NCBI GenBank assembly: GCA_017984755.1 | Contig: JAGNYW010000013.1 | Span: 1 to 64,000, forward strand | DNA length: 64,000 bases | Direction of reading: 5' to 3' | Source: Methyloversatilis sp. | GTDB taxonomy: Bacteria; Pseudomonadota; Gammaproteobacteria; Burkholderiales; Rhodocyclaceae | In this document: positions 10,377-23,040 of the stretch, piece after piece | Position numbering within the stretch: position 1 is the stretch's first letter | How the letters are laid out: the number at the start of each line of letters is the position of its first letter | Program-made: the position numbers and the translations under genes | Notes under the pieces: generated by a model | Told to the model about the DNA's origin: nothing | Seen by the model: the letters and a program-made list of their open reading frames with translations, nothing else | Databases searched by the model: none

Positions 10377-10634
10377 ATGGAAGACAGCAACAGCCAAGGC
10401 TACTGGAAAGCCACGCTGGGTCTGCTGACCAAGATCATGATCGTCTGGTTCGTGGTCTCGTTCGGAGCGGGCATCCTGTTCGCTGACGCACTCAACGGCA
10501 TCAAGCTCGGCGGTTACCCGCTCGGTTTCTGGTTCGCCCATCAGGGTTCCATCTACGTCTTCATCGCGCTGATTTTCTATTACGCGAAGAAGATGGGCGA
10601 TATCGACCGTCAGTTCGACGTACACGAGGATTGA
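10377..10634 (+). CDS. DUF4212 small membrane protein, symporter partner subunit
   Basis: An 85-residue protein with two hydrophobic helices (about residues 17-38 and 48-69) and a charged C-terminus (KKMGDIDRQFDVHED). This is the DUF4212 family, almost always found directly upstream of VC_2705-type sodium:solute symporters and thought to be a small subunit of the carrier. A very strong ribosome site (AGGAGGAG) precedes ATG 10377. The stop overlaps the symporter start by one base (TGATG), so translation is coupled. It probably sits in the inner membrane with the transporter. The role as an accessory subunit comes from genomic association in the family; its mechanism is unknown. Confidence 0.92.
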   Translation: MEDSNSQGYWKATLGLLTKIMIVWFVVSFGAGILFADALNGIKLGGYPLGFWFAHQGSIYVFIALIFYYAKKMGDIDRQFDVHED

Positions 10635-12445
10635 TGACCATGGATCTGCAAACAACCATCTATATCGGTGTCGGCCTGAGCTTCGCGCTCTACATCGGCA
10701 TCGCGATCTGGGCACGTGCCGGATCGACCAGCGAGTTCTATGCTGCCGGCGGCAGCGTCCACCCCGTGATGAACGGCATGGCCACTGCGGCCGACTGGAT
10801 GAGCGCGGCATCGTTCATCTCGATGGCCGGTCTGATCGCCAACATGGGTTACGGCGGCGGCCTGTTCCTGATGGGCTGGACCGGTGGCTATGTGCTGCTG
10901 GCGATGCTGCTGGCGCCGTACCTGCGCAAGTTCGGCAAGTTCACGGTGCCGCAGTTCATCGGTGACCGCTTCTACTCGAAGTCGGCGTCATCAGTGGCCG
11001 TGATCTGCCTGCTGACCGCATCCATCACCTACATCATCGGTCAGATGACGGGTGTGGGCGTGGCGTTCTCGCGCTTCCTCGGCGTATCGAGCGAAGTGGG
11101 CATCTACGTCGGCATGGGCATCGTGTTCCTCTACGCCGTGTTCGGCGGCATGAAGGGCATCACCTACACCCAGGTGGCCCAGTACATCGTGCTGATCCTG
11201 GCCTACACGGTTCCGGCGATCTTCATTTCGCTGCAGCTGACCGGCAACCCGATCCCGCAACTGGGTCTGGGCTCCAACATGGCCGGTACCGATGTGTCGC
11301 TGCTGCAGAAGCTGGACATGGTCGTCACCGACCTCGGCTTCGGTCAATACACCACGACCACGGCCGGCAGCACGCTGAACATGTTCGTGTACACGCTGTC
11401 GCTGATGATCGGCACCGCCGGTCTGCCGCACGTGATCATGCGCTTCTTCACCGTGCCGACCGTCAAGGACGCACGCAGCTCGGCTGGCTGGGCGCTGGTG
11501 TTCATCGCCATTCTCTATACGACCGCCCCGGCGGTGGCAGCGATGGCCAAGCTCAACCTGCACGGCACGGTCAACACCGCCGTCGTTCAGGGTGGCGATC
11601 TGTACGCGCCGGAAGCCAGCATCAAGGCCGAAGACCGTCCGGACTGGATGAAGCGCTGGGAAAAGACCGGTCTGCTGAAGTTCGAAGACAAGAACGGTGA
11701 CGGCCGCATCCAGTACTACAACGACAAGCCGAAGAACGACGAAGCCAAGGCCAAGGCCGAAGCTGCGGGCTGGAAGGGCAACGAGCTGACGGTCAACGCC
11801 GACATCATCGTGCTGGCCAATCCGGAAATCGCTCTGCTGCCGAACTGGGTGATCGCACTGGTCGCCGCAGGTGGTCTGGCTGCCGCGCTGTCGACGGCTG
11901 CGGGCCTGCTGATGGCCATCTCTGCCGCCGTGTCGCATGACCTCATCAAGAACATCTTCATGCCGGACATCAGCGAGAAGAACGAGCTGCTGGCAGGCAA
12001 GATTTCGATGGCGGTCGCGATCGTGATTTCCGGCTGGCTGGGTCTGAACCCGCCGGGCTTCGCGGCAGGTACGGTGGCGCTGGCGTTCGGCATTGCGGCC
12101 AGCTCGCTGTTCCCGGCGATCATGATGGGCATCTTCAGCAAGAAGATGAACAAGGAAGGCGCCATCGCCGGCATGCTGGCCGGTCTGGCAGTGACCCTGT
12201 TCTACGTGTTCGCACACAAGGGCATCTTCTTCGTGAAGGGCACGGACTTCGTCGACATGATCGGCGGCGCAAACAGCTTCTTCGGCATCACGCCGGAAGC
12301 CTTCGGTGCCGTCGGCGCGCTGGTGAACTTCATTGTCGCCTTCCTGGTGGACAAGGTGACCAAGGAACCGCCGGAGCACATCCAGCACATGGTGGAAGCC
12401 GTGCGCATCCCGCGTGGTTCCAAGGCGGTGGACGGCGCTCACTGA
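10634..12445 (+). CDS. Sodium:solute symporter, VC_2705 family (acetate permease-like)
   Basis: A 603-residue SLC5/SSF transporter with about 13 membrane helices. Conserved pieces include AADWMSAASFISMAGLI near the N-terminus and AAALSTAAGLLMAISAAVSHDL. The relatives are ActP-like carriers, so a short carboxylate such as acetate is the likely substrate, driven by Na+ or H+. Between helices there is a long hydrophilic loop (about residues 310-390) holding DKNGDGRIQYYN, which matches a calcium-type EF-hand loop. ATG 10634 overlaps the DUF4212 stop (TGATG); ATG 10640 is an alternative. A strong terminator follows 73 bp after the stop. The sensor kinase downstream carries the same SLC5 fold, suggesting that uptake and sensing of one substrate are paired. 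Confidence 0.93.
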   Translation: MTMDLQTTIYIGVGLSFALYIGIAIWARAGSTSEFYAAGGSVHPVMNGMATAADWMSAASFISMAGLIANMGYGGGLFLMGWTGGYVLLAMLLAPYLRKFGKFTVPQFIGDRFYSKSASSVAVICLLTASITYIIGQMTGVGVAFSRFLGVSSEVGIYVGMGIVFLYAVFGGMKGITYTQVAQYIVLILAYTVPAIFISLQLTGNPIPQLGLGSNMAGTDVSLLQKLDMVVTDLGFGQYTTTTAGSTLNMFVYTLSLMIGTAGLPHVIMRFFTVPTVKDARSSAGWALVFIAILYTTAPAVAAMAKLNLHGTVNTAVVQGGDLYAPEASIKAEDRPDWMKRWEKTGLLKFEDKNGDGRIQYYNDKPKNDEAKAKAEAAGWKGNELTVNADIIVLANPEIALLPNWVIALVAAGGLAAALSTAAGLLMAISAAVSHDLIKNIFMPDISEKNELLAGKISMAVAIVISGWLGLNPPGFAAGTVALAFGIAASSLFPAIMMGIFSKKMNKEGAIAGMLAGLAVTLFYVFAHKGIFFVKGTDFVDMIGGANSFFGITPEAFGAVGALVNFIVAFLVDKVTKEPPEHIQHMVEAVRIPRGSKAVDGAH

Positions 12446-12517
12446 GCTCGTTCCCGACCGTTGGTCACCATGCAGACATGACCATCGGCCCGATACCCGG
12501 CTGATGGTTTAATGTGA

Positions 12518-12550
12518 GGCCTCGCCGGCCATGCCGGCGAGGCCTTTTTT
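12518..12550 (+). terminator. Strong intrinsic terminator after the symporter operon
   Basis: A perfect 12-bp stem, GGCCTCGCCGGC (12518-12529) and GCCGGCGAGGCC (12533-12544), with a CAT loop, is followed by six T residues. It ends the DUF4212-symporter transcript and separates it from the signalling genes downstream. Confidence 0.95.
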
Positions 12551-12626
12551 CCGGATCTGCTGTCCCTTGAAACCGGCGGACGCGCGCCTGCACGATCCGC
12601 GCGCACCGACCCGGCAGGAGTTCGAC

Positions 12627-12980
12627 ATGGTGTTCGACATCAGCGTCGCGATGACGTGGATACTGTTTCTCGCGCTGTTTCCGCTGGCCTTCTTCTGGCT
12701 GCGCCGCGCGTGGCGCATCCTCGTCAAGCGCGACTTTTCCGAAGTGGCACTGAAGCACGGCGAATCACCGCCCGATGCCGCCCGCTGGGCGCCTTACGAA
12801 ATGACCATCAACGCGGTGGCGGGCATCGTCGTGGTGTGCGTCATCATCGGCATCGTCACCGGCACCTTCGAATACGAAACATGGTCGGCCATCGCAGGCT
12901 CCACCATCTGGTGCAAGTTCTTCGCGAGCTTCGCACTGAGCCGCCACGCGCACATGCGCAGCGGCAAGAAACCCGCCTGA
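12627..12980 (+). CDS. Hypothetical two-helix membrane protein
   Basis: A 117-residue protein with two hydrophobic segments, about residues 9-25 and 56-78, separated by a basic loop (RRAWRILVKRDFSEVALKH). ATG 12627 is chosen for the GGAG 8 bases upstream; the frame is open further upstream, but across the terminator. It lies first in a run of genes leading into the SLC5-type sensor kinase, with only 13 bp to the next gene. I do not recognise a named family. It may be an accessory membrane component of that signalling locus, but nothing in the sequence gives a specific role. Confidence 0.7.
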   Translation: MVFDISVAMTWILFLALFPLAFFWLRRAWRILVKRDFSEVALKHGESPPDAARWAPYEMTINAVAGIVVVCVIIGIVTGTFEYETWSAIAGSTIWCKFFASFALSRHAHMRSGKKPA

Positions 12981-12993
12981 GCGGCAGCCGTCC

Positions 12994-13191
12994 ATGACGG
13001 CGACACTGCGCAGGCAACGGCTGATCGCGCTGTTCGCGGCTGCGCTGCTGCTGTTCAACTTCCCGCTGCTGGCGCTGTGGGACCGTGACGCGTCCCTGTT
13101 CGGCCTGCCGCTGTTTCCGGCTGCCCTGTTCGTCATCTGGGGCACGCTGATCGGGCTGCTCGGCTGGACCATCGAACGCATGGAACACTGA
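12994..13191 (+). CDS. Small membrane protein next to the sensor kinase
   Basis: A 65-residue protein with two hydrophobic segments (about residues 9-28 and 38-58) and a basic N-terminus (MTATLRRQRL). The stop lies two bases before the kinase start, so the two are almost certainly co-translated. Small two-helix proteins of this kind commonly precede SLC5-kinase genes and may help the kinase's transporter-like domain fold or sense. The ribosome site is weak. No enzymatic motif is present and the function is unknown. Confidence 0.75.
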   Translation: MTATLRRQRLIALFAAALLLFNFPLLALWDRDASLFGLPLFPAALFVIWGTLIGLLGWTIERMEH

Positions 13192-13193
13192 TC

Positions 13194-15974
13194 ATGCTCT
13201 CCGCAGCGCTGCTGGTCGGCGCGTCCTTCGCCTATCTGCTGCTGCTGTTCGCGGTCGCCTGGTACGGCGACCGTCGCGCGCAGCAGGGACGATCGCTGGT
13301 CGGCAACGCATGGGTCTACGGGCTGTCGATGGCGGTTTACTGCACCGCCTGGACCTACTTCGGCAGCGTCGGGCGCGCCTCCACGTCAGGCGTGTGGTTC
13401 CTGCCCATCTATCTCGGCCCGACGCTGGCTATGATTCTGGCGTGGATGGTGGTGCGCAAGATGATCCGCATCGCACGCACCTACCGCATCACGTCGATCG
13501 CCGACTTCGTGGCCAGCCGCTACGGCAAGAGCCCGGTGCTGGCCGGTCTGGTGACACTGATCACTGTGGTCGGCATCGTTCCCTACATCGCCCTGCAGCT
13601 GAAGGCAATCGCCAGCGGATATGCCGTGCTGACGGTGGCGCCCGGCGACACTGCCGCCATCGCGCCGCATTGGTGGCGCGACAGCACGCTCTATGTCGCG
13701 CTCGCGCTGGCCGGTTTCACCATGGTGTTCGGCACGCGTCACCTGGACACCACCGAACGTCACGAAGGCATGGTGGCTGCGATCGCCTTCGAATCGGTGG
13801 TGAAGCTGGTGGCCTTCATGGCGGTCGGGCTGTTCGTCAGCTATTCGGTGTTCGACGGCCTGGGCGACCTGTTCGCGCGCGCCCTCGCCCACCCCGACCT
13901 GCGGCCGCTGCTCGGTCTGGAGCAAGGCCGTCCCTTTGCCTACGAACAATGGTTTGCGCTGACCGTGCTGTCGATGCTGTCGGTCATCTTCCTGCCGCGC
14001 CAGTTCCAGGTCATGGTGGTCGAGAACGTGGACGAGCGGCACCTCAAGCGCGCCATCTGGGTATTCCCGCTCTACCTGCTGCTGATCAACCTCTTCGTGC
14101 TGCCCATCGCGCTCGGCGGCCTGCTGCATTTCGGCCCGGGCAACATGAATGCCGAAAGCTTCGTACTGTCGATTCCGCTTGCCCACGGTCAGCACGCACT
14201 GGCACTGGCCGCATTCATCGGCGGGCTGTCGGCGGCGACCGGCATGGTGATCGTCGAAACCATCGCGGTGTCGACCATGGTGTGCAACGACCTCGTCATG
14301 CCGCTGCTGCTGCGCACCCGGCGCTTCGGCGGCCGCGCCGGCGGAGACCTGACGCGCGTGCTGCTGCGAATCCGCCGTACCGCCATCGTCGGCGTGATGC
14401 TTTTGGGCTACGTCTATTACCACGTTGCCGGCGAAGCCTATGCGCTGGTCAGCATCGGCCTTATCAGCTTCGCCGCGGTCGCTCAGTTCGCGCCGGCCGC
14501 ACTGGGCGGCATGTACTGGAAGGGCGGCACGCGCGGCGGCGCGCTGGCCGGGCTGTCGGCCGGCTTCGCGCTGTGGGCCTGGACACTGATGCTGCCGTCC
14601 ATCGCCAAGTCGGGCTGGATGGATGCCGGCTTCGTGGAGCATGGTCCATGGGGCATTGCGCTGCTGCGCCCGGAACAGCTGCTCGGGCTCGCCGGACTGG
14701 ACAACCTGACGCACTCGCTGTTCTGGAGCCTGCTCGCCAACATCGGCGCCTATGTCGCGGTGTCCTTGTGGCGCACGCCGTCGGCCAACGAAACGAGCCA
14801 GGCGATGCTGTTCGTCGACGTGTTCGAGCGTACCGCCGGCAGCGTGCCGGTGTTCTGGCGCGGGCGGGCGGAAGTGGCCGACCTGCAGTCACTGATGGCG
14901 CGCTTTCTCGGTGCCGGCCGCACGCAAATGCTGTTCGAGGACTACGCACGCCGCGCCGGCGCGGACCGGATCGACCAGATCAAGCCCGACGCGCGACTCG
15001 TGCAGTTCGTCGAAACGCAGCTCGCCGGCGCCATCGGCAGCGCGTCGGCACGCGTCATGGTGTCGTCGGTGGTGGAGGAGGAAACACTGGGGATCGACGA
15101 CGTGATGCGCATACTCCACGAGGCGTCGCAGCTGCGCACCTATGCGCATGAGCTGGAAGACAAGTCGCGTTCACTGGAGCGCGCCACGGAAGACCTGCGC
15201 GCCGCCAACGAACAGCTGAAGAGCCTCGATCGGCTCAAGGACGACTTCATGTCGTCGGTCACGCACGAACTGCGCACGCCGCTCACCTCGATCCGCGCGC
15301 TGTCCGAACTGATGGCCGATGACCCCGACATGGAGCCGGCGCAGCGTCAGCATTTCGTCGGCATCATCGTGAACGAGACCGAAAGGCTGAGCCGGCTGGT
15401 GAATCAGGTGCTCGACATGGCCAAGATCGAATCCGGTCACGCCGAATGGCACAACAGCGACGTCGATCTGCGCGCTCTGGTCGAACAGGCCATCGAAACA
15501 ACGCAGGAGGTGTTCCGCGAGCGCGGCGCGACCGTCGTGCTGCATGCCCCGGCGCAGGTGCGCACGCTGCGCGCCGACCCCGATCGTCTGACCCAGGTGG
15601 TGCTGAACCTGCTGTCCAACGCCGCGAAGTTCGTGCCGAAGGGCAGCGGCCATGTCGATGTTCACATCGACACCGACGAGGCCGGCATCACGGTCAAGGT
15701 GCATGACAACGGCCCGGGCGTGCCACCGGATCAGCACCTGCTGGTATTCGAGAGATTCCGCCAGGGCGGCGACGGCGTGAATCGCCCGCAGGGCACCGGG
15801 CTTGGCCTGCCGATCAGCCGGCAGATCGTCGAACACTTCGGCGGCAAGATGTGGCTGGACACTGATCCAGGGCAAGGTGCCTGCTTCGGTTTCCATCTAC
15901 CTTGGCCGGAAACGGAAATCCCGCCGGCACACGGTGCGCAGAGCGGGAACCATGAAGGAGGAGAAGTCCCATGA
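13194..15974 (+). CDS. SLC5-fused sensor histidine kinase (CbrA/CrbS-like)
   Basis: A 926-residue inner-membrane kinase. Residues 1 to about 520 form a sodium:solute-symporter domain with about 13 helices (VYCTAWTYFGSVGRASTSG near the start). A linker of the STAC type follows, then a coiled coil (about 640-680) and a complete kinase core. The H-box SSVTHELRTPL has the phospho-acceptor His691, followed by the N-box NLLSNAAKF and glycine boxes DNGPGVPP and GTGLGLPIS. Known relatives (CbrA, CrbS) sense or move a nutrient through the SLC5 domain and control carbon-use genes such as acetyl-CoA synthetase. The receiver gene overlaps its end by 4 bp and is the obvious partner. The neighbouring symporter suggests acetate or another carboxylate as the cue (inferred). 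Confidence 0.95.
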   Translation: MLSAALLVGASFAYLLLLFAVAWYGDRRAQQGRSLVGNAWVYGLSMAVYCTAWTYFGSVGRASTSGVWFLPIYLGPTLAMILAWMVVRKMIRIARTYRITSIADFVASRYGKSPVLAGLVTLITVVGIVPYIALQLKAIASGYAVLTVAPGDTAAIAPHWWRDSTLYVALALAGFTMVFGTRHLDTTERHEGMVAAIAFESVVKLVAFMAVGLFVSYSVFDGLGDLFARALAHPDLRPLLGLEQGRPFAYEQWFALTVLSMLSVIFLPRQFQVMVVENVDERHLKRAIWVFPLYLLLINLFVLPIALGGLLHFGPGNMNAESFVLSIPLAHGQHALALAAFIGGLSAATGMVIVETIAVSTMVCNDLVMPLLLRTRRFGGRAGGDLTRVLLRIRRTAIVGVMLLGYVYYHVAGEAYALVSIGLISFAAVAQFAPAALGGMYWKGGTRGGALAGLSAGFALWAWTLMLPSIAKSGWMDAGFVEHGPWGIALLRPEQLLGLAGLDNLTHSLFWSLLANIGAYVAVSLWRTPSANETSQAMLFVDVFERTAGSVPVFWRGRAEVADLQSLMARFLGAGRTQMLFEDYARRAGADRIDQIKPDARLVQFVETQLAGAIGSASARVMVSSVVEEETLGIDDVMRILHEASQLRTYAHELEDKSRSLERATEDLRAANEQLKSLDRLKDDFMSSVTHELRTPLTSIRALSELMADDPDMEPAQRQHFVGIIVNETERLSRLVNQVLDMAKIESGHAEWHNSDVDLRALVEQAIETTQEVFRERGATVVLHAPAQVRTLRADPDRLTQVVLNLLSNAAKFVPKGSGHVDVHIDTDEAGITVKVHDNGPGVPPDQHLLVFERFRQGGDGVNRPQGTGLGLPISRQIVEHFGGKMWLDTDPGQGACFGFHLPWPETEIPPAHGAQSGNHEGGEVP

Positions 15975-16345
15975 CACACCGCATCCTGATTGCGGACGAC
16001 GAGCCGAACATACTGATTTCGCTCGAATTCCTGATGAAGCGCGAAGGCTTCGACGTAACCGTGGCGCGTGACGGCATCGAGGCGCTGGCCGCCATCGTCG
16101 GGCAGCGACCCGACCTCGTGCTGCTCGACGTGATGATGCCGGGCAAGACCGGCTTCGAGGTGTGTCAGGAAGTGCGCGCGCAGGACGCGCTGAAAGACAT
16201 CCGCATCCTGATGCTCACCGCGAAGGGCCGCGACACCGACGTCGCGAAAGGCCTTGCGCTCGGGGCGGATGCCTACATGACCAAGCCCTTCTCCACCCGC
16301 GAACTGGTGCTGAAGGTGCGCGAAATGCTCGGATCCGCGCCGTGA
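15971..16345 (+). CDS. Stand-alone receiver-domain response regulator
   Basis: A 124-residue CheY-like protein containing only a receiver domain: acidic pocket DDE near residue 9, phospho-acceptor Asp53 in LLDVMMPG, a Thr in MLTAKG, and the conserved Lys in TKPF. No DNA-binding or enzymatic output follows. Translation is coupled to the kinase (ATGA overlap, with GGAGGAG upstream), and the next gene's GTG overlaps its stop. It should accept phosphate from His691 of the kinase. With no output domain, the signal presumably passes by protein contact, perhaps to the PAS/exonuclease fusion protein next door (inferred). CrbR-type partners normally carry an HTH, so this circuit differs. Confidence 0.93.
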   Translation: MTHRILIADDEPNILISLEFLMKREGFDVTVARDGIEALAAIVGQRPDLVLLDVMMPGKTGFEVCQEVRAQDALKDIRILMLTAKGRDTDVAKGLALGADAYMTKPFSTRELVLKVREMLGSAP

Positions 16346-18525
16346 ATCCGCGCAGCCGGCCGGACCGCCGCGTGTTGCTGTCGCTGGCTGCGCTGGCCGG
16401 TGTGATGCTGCTGTGGGCACTGGCCAGCGGTGCACTGGTGTGGTCGACGCTCGAGCCGGCGGAGCGCGAACTGGTCGGTCCGCTGATCGGCGGCCGCCTC
16501 GCACTGGCGGGCGTGGTGCTGTTGTTTGTGCTCATGCTCGCGGCAATCGGCATCAACGCGCTGTACCGGCAGTACATCGTGGCACCGGCGCGCCTGCTCG
16601 ACGACGCGCGCATCGTGCTCGGCACCGATGTCGCGCGCGAACTCACGCCGCTGGGTTCGGCCGAAAATCGCGCGCTGACCGAAGTCGTGTCGGGCTTTGC
16701 CGAACAACGCGCCGCGCTGCGCGCCGACATCGCGCAGCAGGTGCGCGACGCAAGCCGCTCGATCGAACAGGAACGCAGCCGGCTGGCCGCGCTGATGTCC
16801 GAACTGCGGCAGAGCGTCGTGGTGTGCAATCTCGACGGCCGCGTGCTGCTCTACAACAACCGCGCGCGCCTGCAGTTCCGCGCCTTGTCGGACGCGCCGT
16901 CGGTGGCGTCCGGGGCGGAACTGATCGGTCTCGGACGCTCGATCTACACCGTGTTCGACCGCAAGCTGGTGGCGCACGCGCTGGAGAACATCCAGCAGCG
17001 CATGCAGCGCGGCGTGGCCAGCCCGTCCGCGCAGTTCGTGACCACCACGCGCGCCGGCCAGCTGCTGCGCGCGCAGATGACGCCGGTCACCTCCGGTGGC
17101 TCCGACGGCGAAGGCCTCGCCATCGGCGGTTTCGTGCTGATGCTGGACAACATCACGCGCGAATTCGAAGAGGATTCGGCGCGCGACAAGGTGCTGCTCG
17201 GCCTCACCGAAGGCAGTCGTGCGTCGCTCGCCAACATGCAGGCCGCCATCGACATGCTGGATTTCCCCGACCTGGAACCGGCCATGCGCGAGCGCTTCCA
17301 GGCCGTCATCCGCGACGAGGTGGGCGCACTGAGCATGCGCATCCGCACGCTGGCCGACGAAGCGACGCGCGGACTCAAGGCACGCTGGCCGCTGGAAGAC
17401 ATGCTGGGCGAAGATCTGGTGTCGGCCGCGCTGCGCCGCATCGAAACACTGAACGCGCCGCGCGCGCAGGCCGACGAGGTCGACAGCGCGCTGTGGCTCA
17501 AGGTGGACAGCTTTTCACTGCTGCAGGCACTCACCTACCTGGCGAGCCGGCTGGCCGACGAGTACGACATCCGCAGCGTGCAGCTGCGGCTGCAGCCGGC
17601 GCCGCAGGGCGGACGGGCACACCTGGACCTGATCTGGCAGGGCCAGACCATGAGCACGGAAACCGTCATGAACTGGCAGATGGACGCCATGACCGCCGGC
17701 ACCGACCGCTCGCCGCTGTCGGTGCGTGACGTCGTCGAACGCCACGGCGGAGAATTCTGGCTGGAACGCGAACGCATCCGCCACCGCGCCTTCTTCCGAT
17801 TCCTGCTGCCGCTGGCCGGCGAGCGCGACCAGCTCGACGCCGCCACCGTCGTGCCACGGGGCAGCCGGCCCGAGTACTACGACTTCGACCTGTTCCAGGC
17901 CAGCGAATCATGCCGCGAACTGGCCGACCGGCCGCTGACCGAACTGACTTACACGGTGTTCGACACGGAAACCACGGGGCTGAACCCGAGCGAAGGCGAC
18001 GAAATCATCCAGATCGGCGCCGCGCGCATCGTCAATGGCAAGCTGCTGAGGCAGGAAAGCTTCGAACAGCTGGTCGACCCGCAGCGTTCGATACCCGCAG
18101 CATCGATCCCGATCCACGGCATCACACCCGACATGGTGACCGGCCAGCCGACCATCGACGCGGTGCTGCCGGCCTTCCACTCGTTCGCGCAGGACACGGT
18201 GCTGGTGGCGCACAACGCCGCCTTCGACATGCGTTTCCTGCAGCTGAAGGAGGGTCGCACCGGTCTGCGCTTCGAACAGCCGGTGCTCGACACGCTGCTG
18301 CTTTCGGCCCTGGTACACCCGAACCAGGCATCGCACCGGCTGGAGGCCATCGCCGAACGCTTCGACATCACCGTCATCGGCCGCCACACCGCGCTGGGCG
18401 ATGCCATCGTGACCGCGGAAGTGTTCCTGAAACTGATTCCGCTGCTCGCCGAAAAAGGCATCCACACCCTGGGCGATGCCCGAGAAGCCGCGCAGCAGAC
18501 GTATTACGCACGGTTGAAATACTGA
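16342..18525 (+). CDS. Membrane PAS/degenerate-kinase protein fused to a DnaQ-like 3'-5' exonuclease
   Basis: A 727-residue fusion. The N-terminus has two membrane helices (about residues 9-30 and 50-70), a short HAMP-like link, a PAS-like domain (about 150-260, VVVCNLDGRVLLYNNRARL), and a region shaped like a histidine-kinase core. That core lacks a recognisable H-box and the usual G-boxes; only RDVVERHGGEFWLERE at about 460 recalls a G-box end. From residue ~535 on it is a DEDDh exonuclease: FDTETTG (Asp541, Glu543), HNAAFDMRFL and HTALGDAIVTAEVF, as in DNA polymerase III epsilon. The GTG at 16342 overlaps the receiver stop (GTGA). Exonuclease genes near ActP-like symporters are known in other proteobacteria, but the physical link to a sensor module is unusual. 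The substrate and the reason for membrane anchoring are unknown. Confidence 0.85.
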   Translation: MNPRSRPDRRVLLSLAALAGVMLLWALASGALVWSTLEPAERELVGPLIGGRLALAGVVLLFVLMLAAIGINALYRQYIVAPARLLDDARIVLGTDVARELTPLGSAENRALTEVVSGFAEQRAALRADIAQQVRDASRSIEQERSRLAALMSELRQSVVVCNLDGRVLLYNNRARLQFRALSDAPSVASGAELIGLGRSIYTVFDRKLVAHALENIQQRMQRGVASPSAQFVTTTRAGQLLRAQMTPVTSGGSDGEGLAIGGFVLMLDNITREFEEDSARDKVLLGLTEGSRASLANMQAAIDMLDFPDLEPAMRERFQAVIRDEVGALSMRIRTLADEATRGLKARWPLEDMLGEDLVSAALRRIETLNAPRAQADEVDSALWLKVDSFSLLQALTYLASRLADEYDIRSVQLRLQPAPQGGRAHLDLIWQGQTMSTETVMNWQMDAMTAGTDRSPLSVRDVVERHGGEFWLERERIRHRAFFRFLLPLAGERDQLDAATVVPRGSRPEYYDFDLFQASESCRELADRPLTELTYTVFDTETTGLNPSEGDEIIQIGAARIVNGKLLRQESFEQLVDPQRSIPAASIPIHGITPDMVTGQPTIDAVLPAFHSFAQDTVLVAHNAAFDMRFLQLKEGRTGLRFEQPVLDTLLLSALVHPNQASHRLEAIAERFDITVIGRHTALGDAIVTAEVFLKLIPLLAEKGIHTLGDAREAAQQTYYARLKY

Positions 18526-18646
18526 TCCACTCCGGAATGCCGCCGAGGTTCCGGCGCGCAAGCCGCCGGCAAAAACCGGTCGCACAATCCCGCCGGCTGA
18601 GCGATCATCGCCGTGGCCGATGCCCGGCGCACAGGAACACAGCGCA

Positions 18647-19270
18647 ATGAGAAAGACCGGCCCTTCGAAAGCGGAAACCGATCTGCTGCCGCCCTTCCCG
18701 GGCGTGCCGCCGGCGTGCATCCACGTTCCCGCGGCACCCGCCGCGTTCGCCGCTGCCGCAGCCGACATCCGCGCCGCCGGCCGGGTCGGTTTCGACACCG
18801 AATCCAAGCCGACCTTTTCGGTCGGCGAAGTCAGCCGCGGACCGCACGTCGCGCAGTTCGCGCTGGCGGACAAGGCCTACGTGTTCCAGCTGCATCACGA
18901 ATGCGCCCTGCCTGTGCTGGCCGAGCTGCTGCAGGACCGCGGGGTGCTGAAGATCGGCTTCGGGTTGAGCGCCGACCGCAGCCAGATTCACGCACGGCTC
19001 GGCATCACGTTGCGCGCCGTGCTGGATCTCGATCACGTGTTCCGCAAGCAGGGCTACGGCAGCTCGATCGGCGCACGCGCCGCGGTCGGACTGATGCTCG
19101 GGCGCAACTTCCGGAAATCGAAGCGGACGACGACCTCGAACTGGTCTTCGCCGAGACTGACGGACATCCAGCTGCTCTATGCCGCAAACGACGCCTATGC
19201 GGCGCTCAAGGTGTTCGAGGCACTCGACCTGCCGCTGCACGCACTGCCTATCGGCGGCCTCGACGACTGA
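18647..19270 (+). CDS. 3'-5' exonuclease, RNase D-like (DEDDy)
   Basis: A 207-residue soluble protein with one DEDD exonuclease domain: VGFDTES (Asp, Glu), IGFGLSADRSQI (Asp) and a final YAANDAYAAL (Tyr, Asp), the DEDDy version typical of RNase D and WRN-type exonucleases. There is no HRDC domain, so it is shorter than RNase D. It could trim the 3' ends of RNA or DNA. ATG 18647 (MRKTGPSKAETD) follows AGGAA; an in-frame ATG at 18620 is an alternative. It lies 121 bp after the fused exonuclease gene, placing two unrelated-looking DEDD nucleases side by side. It converges on metH, with 43 bp between them and no clear terminator. Confidence 0.85.
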   Translation: MRKTGPSKAETDLLPPFPGVPPACIHVPAAPAAFAAAAADIRAAGRVGFDTESKPTFSVGEVSRGPHVAQFALADKAYVFQLHHECALPVLAELLQDRGVLKIGFGLSADRSQIHARLGITLRAVLDLDHVFRKQGYGSSIGARAAVGLMLGRNFRKSKRTTTSNWSSPRLTDIQLLYAANDAYAALKVFEALDLPLHALPIGGLDD

Positions 19271-19313
19271 TCGTCCGTCGCCCGCAGCGGCGACCAAGGC
19301 CGCCGCCCCCGAA

Positions 19314-22997
<3,684 letters not shown>

Positions 22998-23040
22998 CTG
23001 AATCTCCGTGAAGCGGTCAGGCAGGGGCGCAGCGGCGGCA

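Noticed and set aside
13310-15151. Long second-frame open reading within the SLC5 kinase gene
   Set aside because: Arg/Ala/Pro-rich composition, no start signal, and wholly inside a proven kinase gene.
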